DNA of 64,000 bases from JAGWAJ01 sp965215155. Lineage in GTDB: Bacteria > Acidobacteriota > Vicinamibacteria > Vicinamibacterales > UBA8438. Shown piece by piece: positions 54,548-63,568 of this stretch (position 1 is the first letter of the stretch; every line of letters starts with the position of its first letter). The stretch lies in the NCBI GenBank assembly GCA_965215155.1, contig CBDCCY010000004.1, positions 124,001 to 188,000 of the forward strand, in the 5' to 3' direction. The position numbers and the translations under genes are program-made. The notes under the pieces are model-generated. The model saw only the letters and a list, made by a program, of their open reading frames with translations, did no database searches and had not been told where the DNA came from.

Positions 54548-55039
54548 TCAGCGCCTCGCGGGGGGCAACGTGCCGCCAGCGATCCAGCCCGCCAGCGCCT
54601 TGGCGGGGCTGGAGATCTCCTCCATCGACGTGTACCAGTACGCCTCCCAGCCCTCGGCGGGGAGGCCGGTGAAGAGCATCAGGTTCAGCGGGTAGCGGTC
54701 GGTGTCCGCCGAGCGGCGGAAGTCGTCGCGGAACAGGAAGGTCGGCTTGCCCCAGGCGATGGCCATGCCGAGCTCGACCATCACCCCCTCGTCGGGTGGG
54801 CAGCCATTGACCACCGCGAAGATGCCGTCCGCTGCGCGCACGTCGCCGAGGTCGGCCTGCCCCACGCGGTAGGCCCAGTCCGCCTGCGCCCTGTCGATGG
54901 CGCCGGTCCGCGCGAACGGTTCCCACACTTCGGCCCCCGCCGCCTCGAGCGCGCGCACGAGCGCCGCCAGCGGACCCTCGCGCTGCTGGACGGAGAAGCC
55001 GTAGGGGTTGGCGAGATAGAGCGTGCGGCGCTTCGTCAT
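54548..55039 (-). CDS. Nucleoside 2-deoxyribosyltransferase family protein
   Basis: A 163-residue protein. YLANPYGFS at the start, DGIFAVVNGCPPDEG and VMVELGMAIAWGKPTFLF hold the catalytic Glu and surrounding residues of nucleoside 2-deoxyribosyltransferases. These exchange bases on deoxynucleosides or hydrolyse modified nucleotides. Length matches the family. Confidence 0.9.
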   Translation of the reverse strand: MTKRRTLYLANPYGFSVQQREGPLAALVRALEAAGAEVWEPFARTGAIDRAQADWAYRVGQADLGDVRAADGIFAVVNGCPPDEGVMVELGMAIAWGKPTFLFRDDFRRSADTDRYPLNLMLFTGLPAEGWEAYWYTSMEEISSPAKALAGWIAGGTLPPARR

Positions 55040-55470
55040 GTCAGCCCTCGGGGGGCGGCGCGCCGGGCCTGGCAGCGAAGGGACGACAACCTGCAGGCGG
55101 GTGAGAGCGGTGCAACCTCGGCGGAGGCGCAGCCTCGGCGGGACAGATCAAGGAAGCGCAGCCTCGGTGGCTCAATGACGCCCGGTGGGCTCCGTGGACT
55201 CCTGCGCGGCCACGTGGCGCTGTCGGCCATGGCCGCCGCGAGTCCCTCTTGTCCTACGCCACGTCGACGGCGCGTCGGGCCACCTCCGCCCGCGGCGATC
55301 GCGCCGGAGCGCGACCACCGCGACGGAGGCCTGCATCGTCCGGCGGAGCGTCCATGGTGACCTCCCTTCCGGCCGGTGCCTCAAGGGCTCCGTCCTGCTT
55401 GGCAGCATACGCCTGACGGGAGCGCGCCGCAAGAGCTTTTTCGACGCTGCGGGGACCTCGCCCGCGACGG
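55040..55470. other. Intergenic region, no convincing gene
   Basis: About 430 bp. GCGCAGCCTCGG occurs twice (near 55129 and 55158). On the minus strand GGAAGGGAGGT is followed by an ATG at 55354, but the frame is a 33-residue arginine/alanine-rich peptide. Another frame has a signal-like start (MQASVAVVAL) and then becomes arginine-rich, possibly a frameshifted remnant of a small exported protein. Confidence 0.4.
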
Positions 55471-56157
55471 TCAGGCGGGAACGCCCGCGCCCCTGGCCGC
55501 CGCCGCGCGCGCGCCGGGGCCCTTCGGGGCGCGGTCCAGGAGCGACTGCTCGAACTTCCGGCGCCACTCGGCGACCCACGCCGGCGGGTCGTCGGCCTGG
55601 TAGCCGACGCGGCCTTTCTCGAGCACCAGCTCGGTCCTCGGGTCCGGTATCCCGCGCGCGGTATCGGCCGAGTTGTCGACGATGGTCAGCTCGTCGAACA
55701 CTTCGGCCGTCCGCCGCAGGTTGTGCAGCGAGTAGCGGTACCGCTCGGGCACCCGCAGCGGATCGACCCAGTGCCCGGTCCGGCTCTCGACGCGGCGGGC
55801 TATCCGCTCGACGTTGATCTCCGGCGTCGCGGTTCCGATGTAGATTCCCTCGATGCGGTAGCCGGCCTCCTGCGCGCGCTCGACCAGCGTCCGTCCGGGC
55901 CGGCCCGAATAGGTGCTCTCGATGCCGAAGTCGCGCCGCTCGACCAGCGCCTTGTCGATCTCGGCGTTCACGTAGGCGTCGGTGCGCTCGCGCGCGCTCT
56001 CGGTGTCCCAGCCGCCGATCCCGTCGGCCACCGAGTCCTTGTCGAAGTAGCGCTCCGGCAGCCGGTCCTGGTTGGCGCGCTTCCACGCGCTCTTGCCCGA
56101 ACCGTTGCAGCCCATCACGATGGTGAACACCGGCCGGTTGTCGAGTTGATCGGCCAT
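55471..56157 (-). CDS. Zeta-toxin-like P-loop kinase
   Basis: A 228-residue P-loop protein. Walker A is MGCNGSGKSAWKR, YFDKDSVADGIGGW follows, and FGIESTYSGRPGRTLVERAQ matches the second motif of zeta-toxin/AAA_33 proteins. Chromosomal members without an epsilon antitoxin may be ordinary small-molecule kinases. No antitoxin gene is next to it. The C-terminal tail is alanine-rich. Confidence 0.85.
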   Translation of the reverse strand: MADQLDNRPVFTIVMGCNGSGKSAWKRANQDRLPERYFDKDSVADGIGGWDTESARERTDAYVNAEIDKALVERRDFGIESTYSGRPGRTLVERAQEAGYRIEGIYIGTATPEINVERIARRVESRTGHWVDPLRVPERYRYSLHNLRRTAEVFDELTIVDNSADTARGIPDPRTELVLEKGRVGYQADDPPAWVAEWRRKFEQSLLDRAPKGPGARAAAARGAGVPA

Positions 56158-56176
56158 GGCTGTCGTCCCGACCCTA

Positions 56177-59100
56177 CTAGAAGCGGAAGAGCCGGTTCAC
56201 CTTCACCACGAACCCGCGGTTGCGGAGCTCCGAGAAGCGGTCGGGGCGCAGCGGGTCGGTCTCGCGGTCTTCCGTGTAGACCACGAACAGCTCGCTGCCG
56301 GGCGAGTACTCCCAGCGCAGGCGCAGGTTGTTGCTGATCGCGCTGGTGCTCGAGTTGTACTGGATCAGGCCGCTGAAGAACATGCGCGGCGTGAAGGTGT
56401 AGCTCACGCGCGAGACGACGAGATCCGTGCGGAACGACCCGCGCGGCGAGTCGATCCAGTTGACCGAGACGCTCGGCTCCAGGGAGAGCTGCTGCGTGAT
56501 CTCCATCCGGCCGCGGCGGAACTCGACGGAGCGGATGCTGCCGTCGAAGTAGTCGCCGACCCGCACCGTGAGCGTCCCGTTCAGGCGGCGCTGGGCGCCG
56601 GGCGAGTAGGTCCCCTCGACGTCGAAGAAGCTGTAGCCGCCGACCGGGAAGACCACGTCGTCGGGTCCGGGCGTGAACTCGGTGTGGAGGAACTCGTAGT
56701 TGTCCGCCACCGACACGCCGAAGCGATCGCTGTTCTCGAGCTCGGTCGCGAATCCCAGTTGCGACTGCCGGGTCTCCACGACGCCCAGGTCCGCGGTCTC
56801 GATGTAGTCGAAGCTCCCTTCGAGGCGGAACTGCCGGATGTTGGCCAGCGACCGCGGGCGGGGGCTGAAGCGAGCCGTCGCGTAGGAGCGGCGGAAGTTG
56901 TCGCGGCGGAGGAAGCCGACCTCCGGCACGAAGTTGTCCTCGACGAGGAGGTGCTCGGCCTGGAAGCCGTAGCGGTCTCCGGCGTAGTTGAAGCGGCCCT
57001 GGTAGCTCAGGTCGTCGCCGTCGCGGCCCGGCGTCTGGGTCCGGGCCACGTAGGCCACCAGGCCGACGTTCTCATAGAAGGAGAACGTCGCATCGGCGCC
57101 GTAGGCCTGGCTGGAGCCGTCGCCGACCAGCGAGACCGAGCGGTTCGTGAACAGGCCGCCGATCGTGCTGCGGCGCAGGATGTCCCGCTTCACGCGCACG
57201 ACCGTGAAGTTCGTCATCTGCGCGTCGGCCAGCACCTCGTCGTCCGTCTGGATGTTCAGCGCCCCGACGTCGAACGCGCCGATCTTGCCGGTGACGCGTC
57301 CGCCCCCGACGATCGGCACCACGGTTCCGTTCTGCAGGCCGATCTGCCGGCTGTAGAAGAGGGTCGGGGCGTTGCCGCCGCCGAAGAACCCGCCGCCCTG
57401 TCCGCTGCGCCGCAGGGCGCCGCCGAACCCGCCGCCGATGCCGCCTCGCGCGAAGTCGAAGATGCCGCGGCCCTCGAGGAAGAACTCGCGCTTCTCCGGG
57501 AAGAAGAGGCTGAAGCGGGTGAGGTTCACCTGCTGCTCGTCCACCTCGACCTGCGCGAAGTCGGTGTTCCAGGTGAAGTCGGCGGTCAGGTTCTGGGTGA
57601 CGCCGTACTTCACGTCGAGGCCGCCGGTGCCCGAAGGGTCGTTCCGCGTCGGGGGCGTGGCGGCGAGGTTGGTGCTGACGCCGCCGATGGCGTAGGGCTT
57701 GATCTCGAGGTTCCGGCCGCCGCTGGGCACGTCGAGCCCGACCAGCGTCGCCGCGTCGGACACGCGAAAGATGCCGCCCGGGCCGTTGCCGGCCGAGATG
57801 GGGAGCGGCGTGATGTAGGCCCATTCGTTCTTGCGCCGCACGTTGCGGCGGAGCTGGACGCCCCAGATCTGGGCCGGGCCCGGCCGGTAGCGGAGCGACT
57901 GGAAGGGGATCTCCATCTCCACCGTCCAGCCGCCGTCGAAACGGCCGGACCGGACGTCCCAGACCGGGTTCCAGTCGCTGTTGGGATTGCCCTCGTTGGT
58001 GATGGCGAAGTCGGCGACGGCGCCCAGGGGATTGGTGTAGAAGGCCACGCCGTTGCGCCGGTCGTAGAAGGTGTCGAGGATGACGGCGAAGGTGTCGTTC
58101 TGGCGGAGCTGGCGCGTGTCGCGGCGCATCTCGTTGGCCACCCATTCGCTCGGCGGCGCCGAGTCCCAGATGCGGGCCCCGACGTAGAGGTTCTGCGCGT
58201 CGAACAGGATCCACGCCTCGGTCTTCTCCGTGGCGGGCGCCCCCTCGTCGGGGGCCTGCTGGATGAACCCGGTAATCGCCGGCACCGTGAAGTAGGCCCG
58301 CTCGTCGAGCTGCCCGTCGAGCCGGATGCCCTCGGGCCACTCGACGGCGCGGATGGTGGCTCGGCGCTGCGCGTCGCGGCGGATGACGTCCGGCGGCAAC
58401 GGCGGCGGCGGCCCGTCGATGACCCCCGGCGCCCGGAAGCCGGCCGCTCCCGCCGGCGGAGGCGCGGGGCCATCACCGCGGGCCGGCGGCGGCGGACCAT
58501 CGCCGCGGGCCGGGTCGGCGCCGCGTCGGCCGCGGGCACCCGATGGCGCCGTCGAGAAGGGCGACGACCGGCGCCCCGGAGGTTCCGGGCGGCCGACCGT
58601 CCGCGCCGGCTCGAACCCGCTCGCGGAACTGCCTGTCGCCCCCGCGCCCTCCGCACCGGTGCCCTCCGCCCCCGCGGGAAACCCCGACGCAGGGGCCGCG
58701 GCCATCGCAACCGGCGGGGCGACGTCGGGACCCCCGGCGGCCAGGAGGGCGCGCGCCAGCCGATCCTGCAGGTCGAACAGCCCTTCCGCGAGGCCTCCCA
58801 CCTCGGTCTGCGCCACGACCGCGCCGCTAGCCACGTCCAGCATCCGGCCTGCGATCCGCAGCCGGTCGCCGACTCGCCGGTACGTGCCGCCGAGGACCCA
58901 CTGCACACCGACGGACCGGCCGGCCGCAAGCAGGCGCGTGTCGTCGTCGGCGCGCGGACCGGACGAGAGCACGCGGACGGACGCGAACGCGCGCGGGCGG
59001 GCGGCCGGCGGGAGCGCAGGCCCTCGAAGGAGGGCCGCGGAGACCGACTCCGCGATTCCCGCGCCGATCCAGTCGTCGCCGGGGGCCTCGCCGAGATTGA

Positions 59101-59248
59101 CGAAGGGCAGAACGGCCAGGCTCGGCGCGGCGTCGACCTGGGCGTACGCAGCCGGCGCGATGAGGCAGACGAGCGCCACGGCGAGCGCGGCGCGGGCCGG
59201 CGCGCGGCGGGTCCTGGGCGGTTGCTGCAAGCTTCGGGGCTCGGGCAT
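56177..59248 (-). CDS. TolB-N-like domain fused to DUF5916 outer-membrane protein
   Basis: A 1023-residue exported protein. After a signal peptide (LAVALVCLIAPAAYA) comes a TolB/FlgO-like nucleotide-independent domain (SLAVLPFVNLGEAPGDDWIG, WVLGGTYRRVGDRLRIAGRM). A low-complexity Pro/Gly/Ala linker of about 130 residues follows. Then comes a CBM9-like fold (IRLDGQLDERAYFTVPAITG, FDAQNLYVGARIWDS) and a DUF5916 beta-barrel with FFPEKREFFLEGRGIFDF. The C-terminus ends in a strand RGFVVKVNRLFRF. DUF5916 proteins are presumed outer-membrane binding or uptake proteins. The start at 59248 puts the signal peptide in place. Confidence 0.88.
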   Translation of the reverse strand: MPEPRSLQQPPRTRRAPARAALAVALVCLIAPAAYAQVDAAPSLAVLPFVNLGEAPGDDWIGAGIAESVSAALLRGPALPPAARPRAFASVRVLSSGPRADDDTRLLAAGRSVGVQWVLGGTYRRVGDRLRIAGRMLDVASGAVVAQTEVGGLAEGLFDLQDRLARALLAAGGPDVAPPVAMAAAPASGFPAGAEGTGAEGAGATGSSASGFEPARTVGRPEPPGRRSSPFSTAPSGARGRRGADPARGDGPPPPARGDGPAPPPAGAAGFRAPGVIDGPPPPLPPDVIRRDAQRRATIRAVEWPEGIRLDGQLDERAYFTVPAITGFIQQAPDEGAPATEKTEAWILFDAQNLYVGARIWDSAPPSEWVANEMRRDTRQLRQNDTFAVILDTFYDRRNGVAFYTNPLGAVADFAITNEGNPNSDWNPVWDVRSGRFDGGWTVEMEIPFQSLRYRPGPAQIWGVQLRRNVRRKNEWAYITPLPISAGNGPGGIFRVSDAATLVGLDVPSGGRNLEIKPYAIGGVSTNLAATPPTRNDPSGTGGLDVKYGVTQNLTADFTWNTDFAQVEVDEQQVNLTRFSLFFPEKREFFLEGRGIFDFARGGIGGGFGGALRRSGQGGGFFGGGNAPTLFYSRQIGLQNGTVVPIVGGGRVTGKIGAFDVGALNIQTDDEVLADAQMTNFTVVRVKRDILRRSTIGGLFTNRSVSLVGDGSSQAYGADATFSFYENVGLVAYVARTQTPGRDGDDLSYQGRFNYAGDRYGFQAEHLLVEDNFVPEVGFLRRDNFRRSYATARFSPRPRSLANIRQFRLEGSFDYIETADLGVVETRQSQLGFATELENSDRFGVSVADNYEFLHTEFTPGPDDVVFPVGGYSFFDVEGTYSPGAQRRLNGTLTVRVGDYFDGSIRSVEFRRGRMEITQQLSLEPSVSVNWIDSPRGSFRTDLVVSRVSYTFTPRMFFSGLIQYNSSTSAISNNLRLRWEYSPGSELFVVYTEDRETDPLRPDRFSELRNRGFVVKVNRLFRF

Positions 59249-59453
59249 GGCGGCCGACGCATACGCCGCGTCTACTGAGACGCTGACGGCGGGGAGACCG
59301 TTTATCCCGGAGGCCGCTCGGTCCGCGGGCCGCCTCACCGCGGCCGCCACAGCACGAGGAGCGCCCAGTCGAGGTCCAGCCGGTCCCCCTGCCGGCGGGC
59401 GCGGCCGTCCGCCATCCTCGTTTTCTCGTCGTGCACCCATCTCATCCGCCGTC

Positions 59454-59482
59454 TTGACAATGTGGCCTCAAGTGTCTACGTT
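59454..59482 (+). promoter_or_regulatory. Promoter of the second Phd/PIN module
   Basis: TTGACA (59454-59459) is a perfect -35 box. TACGTT (59477-59482) follows after 17 bp. The ATG at 59489 lies 6 nt further on, so the transcript probably starts at the start codon (leaderless). Confidence 0.6.
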
Positions 59483-59488
59483 GGTGAG

Positions 59489-59779
59489 ATGAAGACGTCG
59501 GGCGTGCGGGAGATCAAGAATCGTCTGAGCGCCTACCTGCGCATGGTGGAGGCCGGCGAGCGTGTGGCCATTACGCACCGCGGGCGGATCGTGGCCGAGC
59601 TGGGGCCGCCGACGCACACGACGGAGGGAGAGGCCAGCGCAGAGCTGCGACGTCGAGCGCGCGCGGGCACCGTGCGGCTGGGCGCCCCGAATCGCCCCGA
59701 CGTCTATCCGCTCTCGCCAACCCGGGTACCCTCCGGGACCGTGCAGGAGCTGCTGGACGACATCCGGGGCGAGCGGTGA
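59489..59779 (+). CDS. Phd/YefM-type antitoxin of the second module
   Basis: A 96-residue antitoxin. VREIKNRLSAYLRMVEAGER and VAITHRGRIVAELGPP are the Phd/YefM DNA-binding fold. The tail is predicted to bind the PIN toxin. The ATG at 59489 sits at the expected transcription start; a GTG at 59462 inside the promoter spacer is rejected. Its TGA overlaps the toxin's GTG (59776-59779). Confidence 0.87.
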   Translation: MKTSGVREIKNRLSAYLRMVEAGERVAITHRGRIVAELGPPTHTTEGEASAELRRRARAGTVRLGAPNRPDVYPLSPTRVPSGTVQELLDDIRGER

Positions 59780-60216
59780 ACTTCTACGCGGAGACCAGTG
59801 CCGTCCTGTCGTGGCTCCTCGGCGAGGACGGCGGAGAGCGAGCCCGATCGCAGCTCGCCGCGGCTGCCGCGGTGCATACGTCGGACCTGACGCTCATCGA
59901 ATGCGACCGGGGGTTGCGCCGCGCCGGCAGCGCGGGGCGAGTGACCGCGAGCGAGTCAATCCGACTCCAGGCGCTCATCGACACGGCGTCGGCCCATTGG
60001 ACCCTGCACGGCATCGACCCGGAGATCGTTCATCGGTCCCGCCGCTCCTTCCCGCACGAGCCGGTCCGGGCCCTCGACGCCATCCACCTCGCGACGGCAC
60101 TGGCCGTTCGGAACCTGATCCCCGACGTACAGGTGCTGTCGTTCGACGATCGGATTCGCGACAACGCGGCCGCGCTCGGATTCCCCGTGGCGCCCATCGC
60201 CGGTGATCAACCGTGA
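59776..60216 (+). CDS. PIN-domain toxin of the second module
   Basis: A 146-residue PIN protein. The first active-site position is Glu (E6 in FYAETSAVLSW) where Asp is normal. E42 (LTLIECDRG), D101 (ALDAIHLATAL) and D124/D125 (LSFDDRIRD) complete the site. Glu may still bind metal but could lower activity. The start is GTG, overlapping the antitoxin stop. Confidence 0.87.
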   Translation: MNFYAETSAVLSWLLGEDGGERARSQLAAAAAVHTSDLTLIECDRGLRRAGSAGRVTASESIRLQALIDTASAHWTLHGIDPEIVHRSRRSFPHEPVRALDAIHLATALAVRNLIPDVQVLSFDDRIRDNAAALGFPVAPIAGDQP

Positions 60217-60265
60217 CCGAGCGCCGAGGCCCGGTGGTCAGTCGGCCGGCCTCGGCCTGGGACGG

Positions 60266-60315
60266 CGCGCCCTGACGGGCGCGGCGGGAACACTCCGCTG
60301 CCTGTGAGCGCAGAC
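60266..60315. repeat. Degenerate dispersed palindrome, copy 4
   Basis: CGCGCCCTGACGGGCGCG (60266-60283) is identical to the small hairpin of copies 1 and 3. The second stem has decayed to GGGAACACTCCGC and GCGCAGAC. It lies 49 bp after the PIN toxin stop. Confidence 0.65.
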
Positions 60316-60359
60316 CGGCCGCCCGATGCGTCGGCGGATCGAGAGGGAGAAGCACCGCG

Positions 60360-60971
60360 GTGAAAATGATCGTCTTCGGGGCCACGGGCAAGACCGGGCA
60401 GCACGTCTGGCGGAACGCGCTGGAGCGGGGCCACGACGTCACGGCCTTCACGCGCTCGCCGCACAAGATCGACGGAGCCACCGGCCTGCGCGTCGCGCAG
60501 GGCAACGTCCTGGACGCCCCTGCGGTCGCGGACGCGGTCCATGGCCACGACGCGGCGATCGTGGCGCTGGGCAGCACCGGCCTCCGCGACGGGACGACGC
60601 TCGCCGCCGGGACGCATCATGTGGTGGACGGCATGACGCGCCACGCCGTCGAGCGCCTGGTCGTTCTGTCCGCCGCGGGAGTGGGGGAGAGCTGGGGCCA
60701 GGTCTCGCTGCTGGCCCGCGTGATGTTCGGTACGCTGCTGCGCAACATCCTTGCGGACCACACGGCGCAGGAGGCCATGGTGCGGGCCAGCGCCCTCGAC
60801 TGGACCATAGTCCGCGCCGCCATCCTCCACGACGGCCCCGCCGGGAAGGACATCACCGCCACCAACACCGGGACGATGGACCGCATCGCCCGCGCCGACC
60901 TCGCGGCGTTCCTCGTCCGGGAAGCGCGCGACGGGGCCTACCGCAGGCAGGTCATCGCGGTAACGTCGTAG
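60360..60971 (+). CDS. NAD(P)-binding NmrA/SDR-like protein
   Basis: A 203-residue Rossmann-fold protein. The dinucleotide motif is IVFGATGKTGQHV and the body shows VAQGNVLD and VVLSAAGVGESW, as in NmrA-like or flavin-reductase-like SDRs (BVR-B/YwnB type). It lacks the classical YxxxK. The start is GTG at 60360, or the ATG two codons further. The role is unknown. Confidence 0.88.
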   Translation: MKMIVFGATGKTGQHVWRNALERGHDVTAFTRSPHKIDGATGLRVAQGNVLDAPAVADAVHGHDAAIVALGSTGLRDGTTLAAGTHHVVDGMTRHAVERLVVLSAAGVGESWGQVSLLARVMFGTLLRNILADHTAQEAMVRASALDWTIVRAAILHDGPAGKDITATNTGTMDRIARADLAAFLVREARDGAYRRQVIAVTS

Positions 60972-60982
60972 CAGGGCACATC

Positions 60983-61105
60983 TCAGGTTGCTACCACCAC
61001 CCGACAACCGAGGTGCTGCAGGGCCGTCCTCGTGTCTGCTTCAAGCTGGACGAAGGCCTCCAGTTCCCGCAGCGGCGTCCAGTCCGTAATCAAATCCGCG
61101 TACCA
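60983..61105 (-). pseudogene. Possible remnant of the partner of the third ATPase
   Basis: After the TAA of the ATPase at 61106, the same frame continues for 40 codons without a start: WYADLITDWTPLRELEAFVQ then LEADTRTALQHLGCRVVVAT, and a stop at 60983. It reads like the C-terminal end of a real protein. An ATG overlapping the ATPase stop (61106-61104) is in a different frame and stops after 21 codons. It may be what is left of a downstream effector gene. Chance cannot be excluded. Confidence 0.3.
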
Positions 61106-62608
61106 TTACTGCGCGGGCCGGGTCTCCGCAGAGGCGAGCGGCAGGCTGGGCTGTCGCAGGTCCTTTCGATCCATGACCTTCGTGCCCCCCACGCGCGACG
61201 TATCGTCATTGGCGCTGATGGCCTCCAGCGGGTTCAGGTAGGCCAGCAGGTCTCCGCGCGTAACCGTAGGTTCGTCGGCGGCACCCTCACAACGCCACGT
61301 CCCCGGCAGGTGACGCACGGACAGTCGCGACGCCACGGATACGCTGCCGCGCCCGGCGTGGGCCACCAGCAGCGCGTCGTCCTGAACGCACGCCACGACC
61401 GACGGCGAGTGCGTGTTGATGATGACCTGCCGGAGAGGATTGTCCGCATCGACCGGTTCGTCCACGTCAACGGCAAGCTCGCCCAGCAGTTCAATCATGG
61501 CCGCGATCCGGAGTGGATGCATGCCGTTCTCAGGTTCTTCCAGGCAGAGCAGGCGCCTGCTCCTGGGGTCGGACTCCATGACGGTGAGGGCGAGGAAACG
61601 CAGGGTGCCGTCGGACAGGGCGCTCGCCACGTGTTCGGTGTTCTGAAGATCCGTCATGACGATGCTCAGCAACTGCCGCTTGTCGTCGACGTCGATGGCG
61701 ATCCCGCGCACGCTTTCCACCAGCTCGGAGAGCCGGTTCGCCACCCGCGCATATATGTCTCGCTCTCCATCCGGATGATCTCGCTGTGCTGCTTGCGCGA
61801 GGTCGTACAGGGTCGCCGGTAGGTGCGATCCGCTCGGTCCCATGCTCCGCGGCGCGGTGAACCCATCCGGGGCGCGGAGCGCCGACGGTTCCAACTGCAG
61901 TTGCGTCCACCCGGCCATCTCCTGCCTGGCGAGCACCAGTGTCCGGTGCTCGGCGGCGTTGTTCACCGACGACAGCATGGTACGCGGCAGATTGGCGGCA
62001 GGAACGCGACGCGGTCGTCCGCCACCCAATCCCGCCACGCTATCGGCGTGCAGCGAAACGACCGGCCCTCCCTCGCCTTCTTCTTCCGTCGAAATGTAGG
62101 GGCTGGTGCGACGGCCCTTGACGACAGAGTCCCGCCACGGCTTCTTGTGCGGAAAGCCGAGCCGGCTCTTTGCTTCGGAGCGATTGATGTGGACCATCTT
62201 TTCGCGGACGATCTCCAGCGCGCCCATGGTCCTGATGGTCGAATCCTGTCGGTACCGCAGCTCCAGCTCGTAGCGGAGGAACGTCATCGACGCCTTGGCC
62301 GTTTGGCCGAGATCGTCTTCGCCCTCTTCCGGAATCAGGAACTCCGCGGCGAAGCGCATCCTGTCGGCGACCCGATCGCCCGTGCGGCGGAAGAGACCCC
62401 ACACGTCACCACGCCGGGAGTCCCCGCCTCGGACGATGGATGCCGCCTCGACCAGGGGCTTCTCCGCCAAGGCGGCCAGGAACGAGATCGCGTCGAAGAG
62501 GTTGGACTTGCCGACACCGTTCGGTCCAGCGACGCACGTGAAGGGGCCCAGCCGGACGTCGATTCGGTCCAGGTTCTTGAAGCCGTCGACCTTGAGCCGC
62601 GTGAGCAC
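61106..62608 (-). CDS. ABC-type AAA ATPase without an intact partner
   Basis: A 500-residue RecF/SMC-like ATPase. Walker A is AGPNGVGKSNLFDAI (residues 28-35 for the loop), the signature is ALSDGTLRFLALTV and Walker B is LCLEEPENGMHPLR, with NTHSPSVV as the switch. It is longer than the two other ATPases in the window and carries a polar region after the switch. The start is GTG at 62608, 6 bp behind the secreted paralogue 3. No TOPRIM gene follows, only a possible remnant. Confidence 0.88.
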   Translation of the reverse strand: MLTRLKVDGFKNLDRIDVRLGPFTCVAGPNGVGKSNLFDAISFLAALAEKPLVEAASIVRGGDSRRGDVWGLFRRTGDRVADRMRFAAEFLIPEEGEDDLGQTAKASMTFLRYELELRYRQDSTIRTMGALEIVREKMVHINRSEAKSRLGFPHKKPWRDSVVKGRRTSPYISTEEEGEGGPVVSLHADSVAGLGGGRPRRVPAANLPRTMLSSVNNAAEHRTLVLARQEMAGWTQLQLEPSALRAPDGFTAPRSMGPSGSHLPATLYDLAQAAQRDHPDGERDIYARVANRLSELVESVRGIAIDVDDKRQLLSIVMTDLQNTEHVASALSDGTLRFLALTVMESDPRSRRLLCLEEPENGMHPLRIAAMIELLGELAVDVDEPVDADNPLRQVIINTHSPSVVACVQDDALLVAHAGRGSVSVASRLSVRHLPGTWRCEGAADEPTVTRGDLLAYLNPLEAISANDDTSRVGGTKVMDRKDLRQPSLPLASAETRPAQ

Positions 62609-62614
62609 GTCAGG

Positions 62615-63568
62615 TCACCTCGCCGCCGCAGCCGCGCGCTCCTCGGCGCGATGCCCGGCCAGGATGCCCGTCATGCCGTAGTTGCCCTCGTGGCAGGCGT
62701 ACTCGAAGAGGGGACCCTCCCGCGTCGTCATGGGCACCGCCGCCGTCCACGGGGCGGTGTAGATGATGGGATCGTCGACCGTGACCCGGTAGTCGATCGC
62801 GTCGGGGCCGCGGCGGGTGAAGCGCTCGACCACCCGCGCCGCCGCGCTCGTGCCCAGGGTGATGACCCCGAGACCCCGGCTGATCGTGTTCTGATCCACG
62901 GCGCGCAGGTTGGTGGTCTCGACCACCAGCGTGTCGCCCTCCCACCGCCCGCGCGCATCTCCCAGCCACTGCCCGATCCGCGGATCCACGTGCGGCCGTC
63001 CGTCCAGCGGGATGATCCGCGCGTCGTGGATCATCTCGGCGAGGATCACGACGTGGTCGGGCGTCTGCAGGATCTCGTAGTTGTGGTTGTAGAAGTTGCC
63101 CATCATCGTGCCGGGCAGCCCGCGGGTGATGCAACGTTCGAAGAGATCACGGCTCTCCGGTCCGTCGGCGGGAGCCGTCGTCCAGGCCGTCGCGAGCCGA
63201 TCCCGCACCTGCTGCCCTTCCGCGGTCAGCGGCGGGAGCCGCCCGTCAGGGGGATCCACGAGCAGCGAGGTGCGCCGCAGCAGCACGCCGCGCTCGCGCC
63301 AGTACTCGTTGTGCGAGCCGGTGCTCCCGGCCCGGGGCACGGTGTCGGTGGTGGTTTCCCGGGTGAACTGCCGGAACCGCTCGGCGCGCTCATCCTCGGT
63401 CAGCACCGACTGGCCGGCGAGGTCCCGCGGCCGCTCCAGCGGCGTCGCGGTGACGTTGGTCCAGGTGCCCCGGAGGTCGGGGTGCCCCCACGCGGTCCGC
63501 GGCGCGCGCTGACCGGTCGCTTCGACCGCAAGCAACAGCAGGGCGACGAAGACGACTGCGGCTTTCAT
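62615..63568 (-). CDS. Secreted protein, paralogue 3 of a three-member family
   Basis: A 317-residue protein with a signal peptide (AAVVFVALLLLAVEATGQ). It shares TPLERPRDLAGQ, SLLVDPPDGRLPPLT, GRWEGDTLVVETTNL, ERFTRRGPDAIDYRVTVDDP and FEYACHEGNYGMTGILAGHR with the genes at 5447 and 7003. The ATG at 63568 overlaps the stop of the upstream YdjM-like gene by 4 nt (ATGA at 63565-63568). Function unknown. Confidence 0.87.
   Translation of the reverse strand: MKAAVVFVALLLLAVEATGQRAPRTAWGHPDLRGTWTNVTATPLERPRDLAGQSVLTEDERAERFRQFTRETTTDTVPRAGSTGSHNEYWRERGVLLRRTSLLVDPPDGRLPPLTAEGQQVRDRLATAWTTAPADGPESRDLFERCITRGLPGTMMGNFYNHNYEILQTPDHVVILAEMIHDARIIPLDGRPHVDPRIGQWLGDARGRWEGDTLVVETTNLRAVDQNTISRGLGVITLGTSAAARVVERFTRRGPDAIDYRVTVDDPIIYTAPWTAAVPMTTREGPLFEYACHEGNYGMTGILAGHRAEERAAAAAR

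Noticed and set aside
55172..56086. A 304-codon minus-strand frame over the zeta-like kinase
   Set aside because: It is a shifted frame of the kinase gene. Only a short signal-like piece near 55335 looks protein-like, and it has no continuation.
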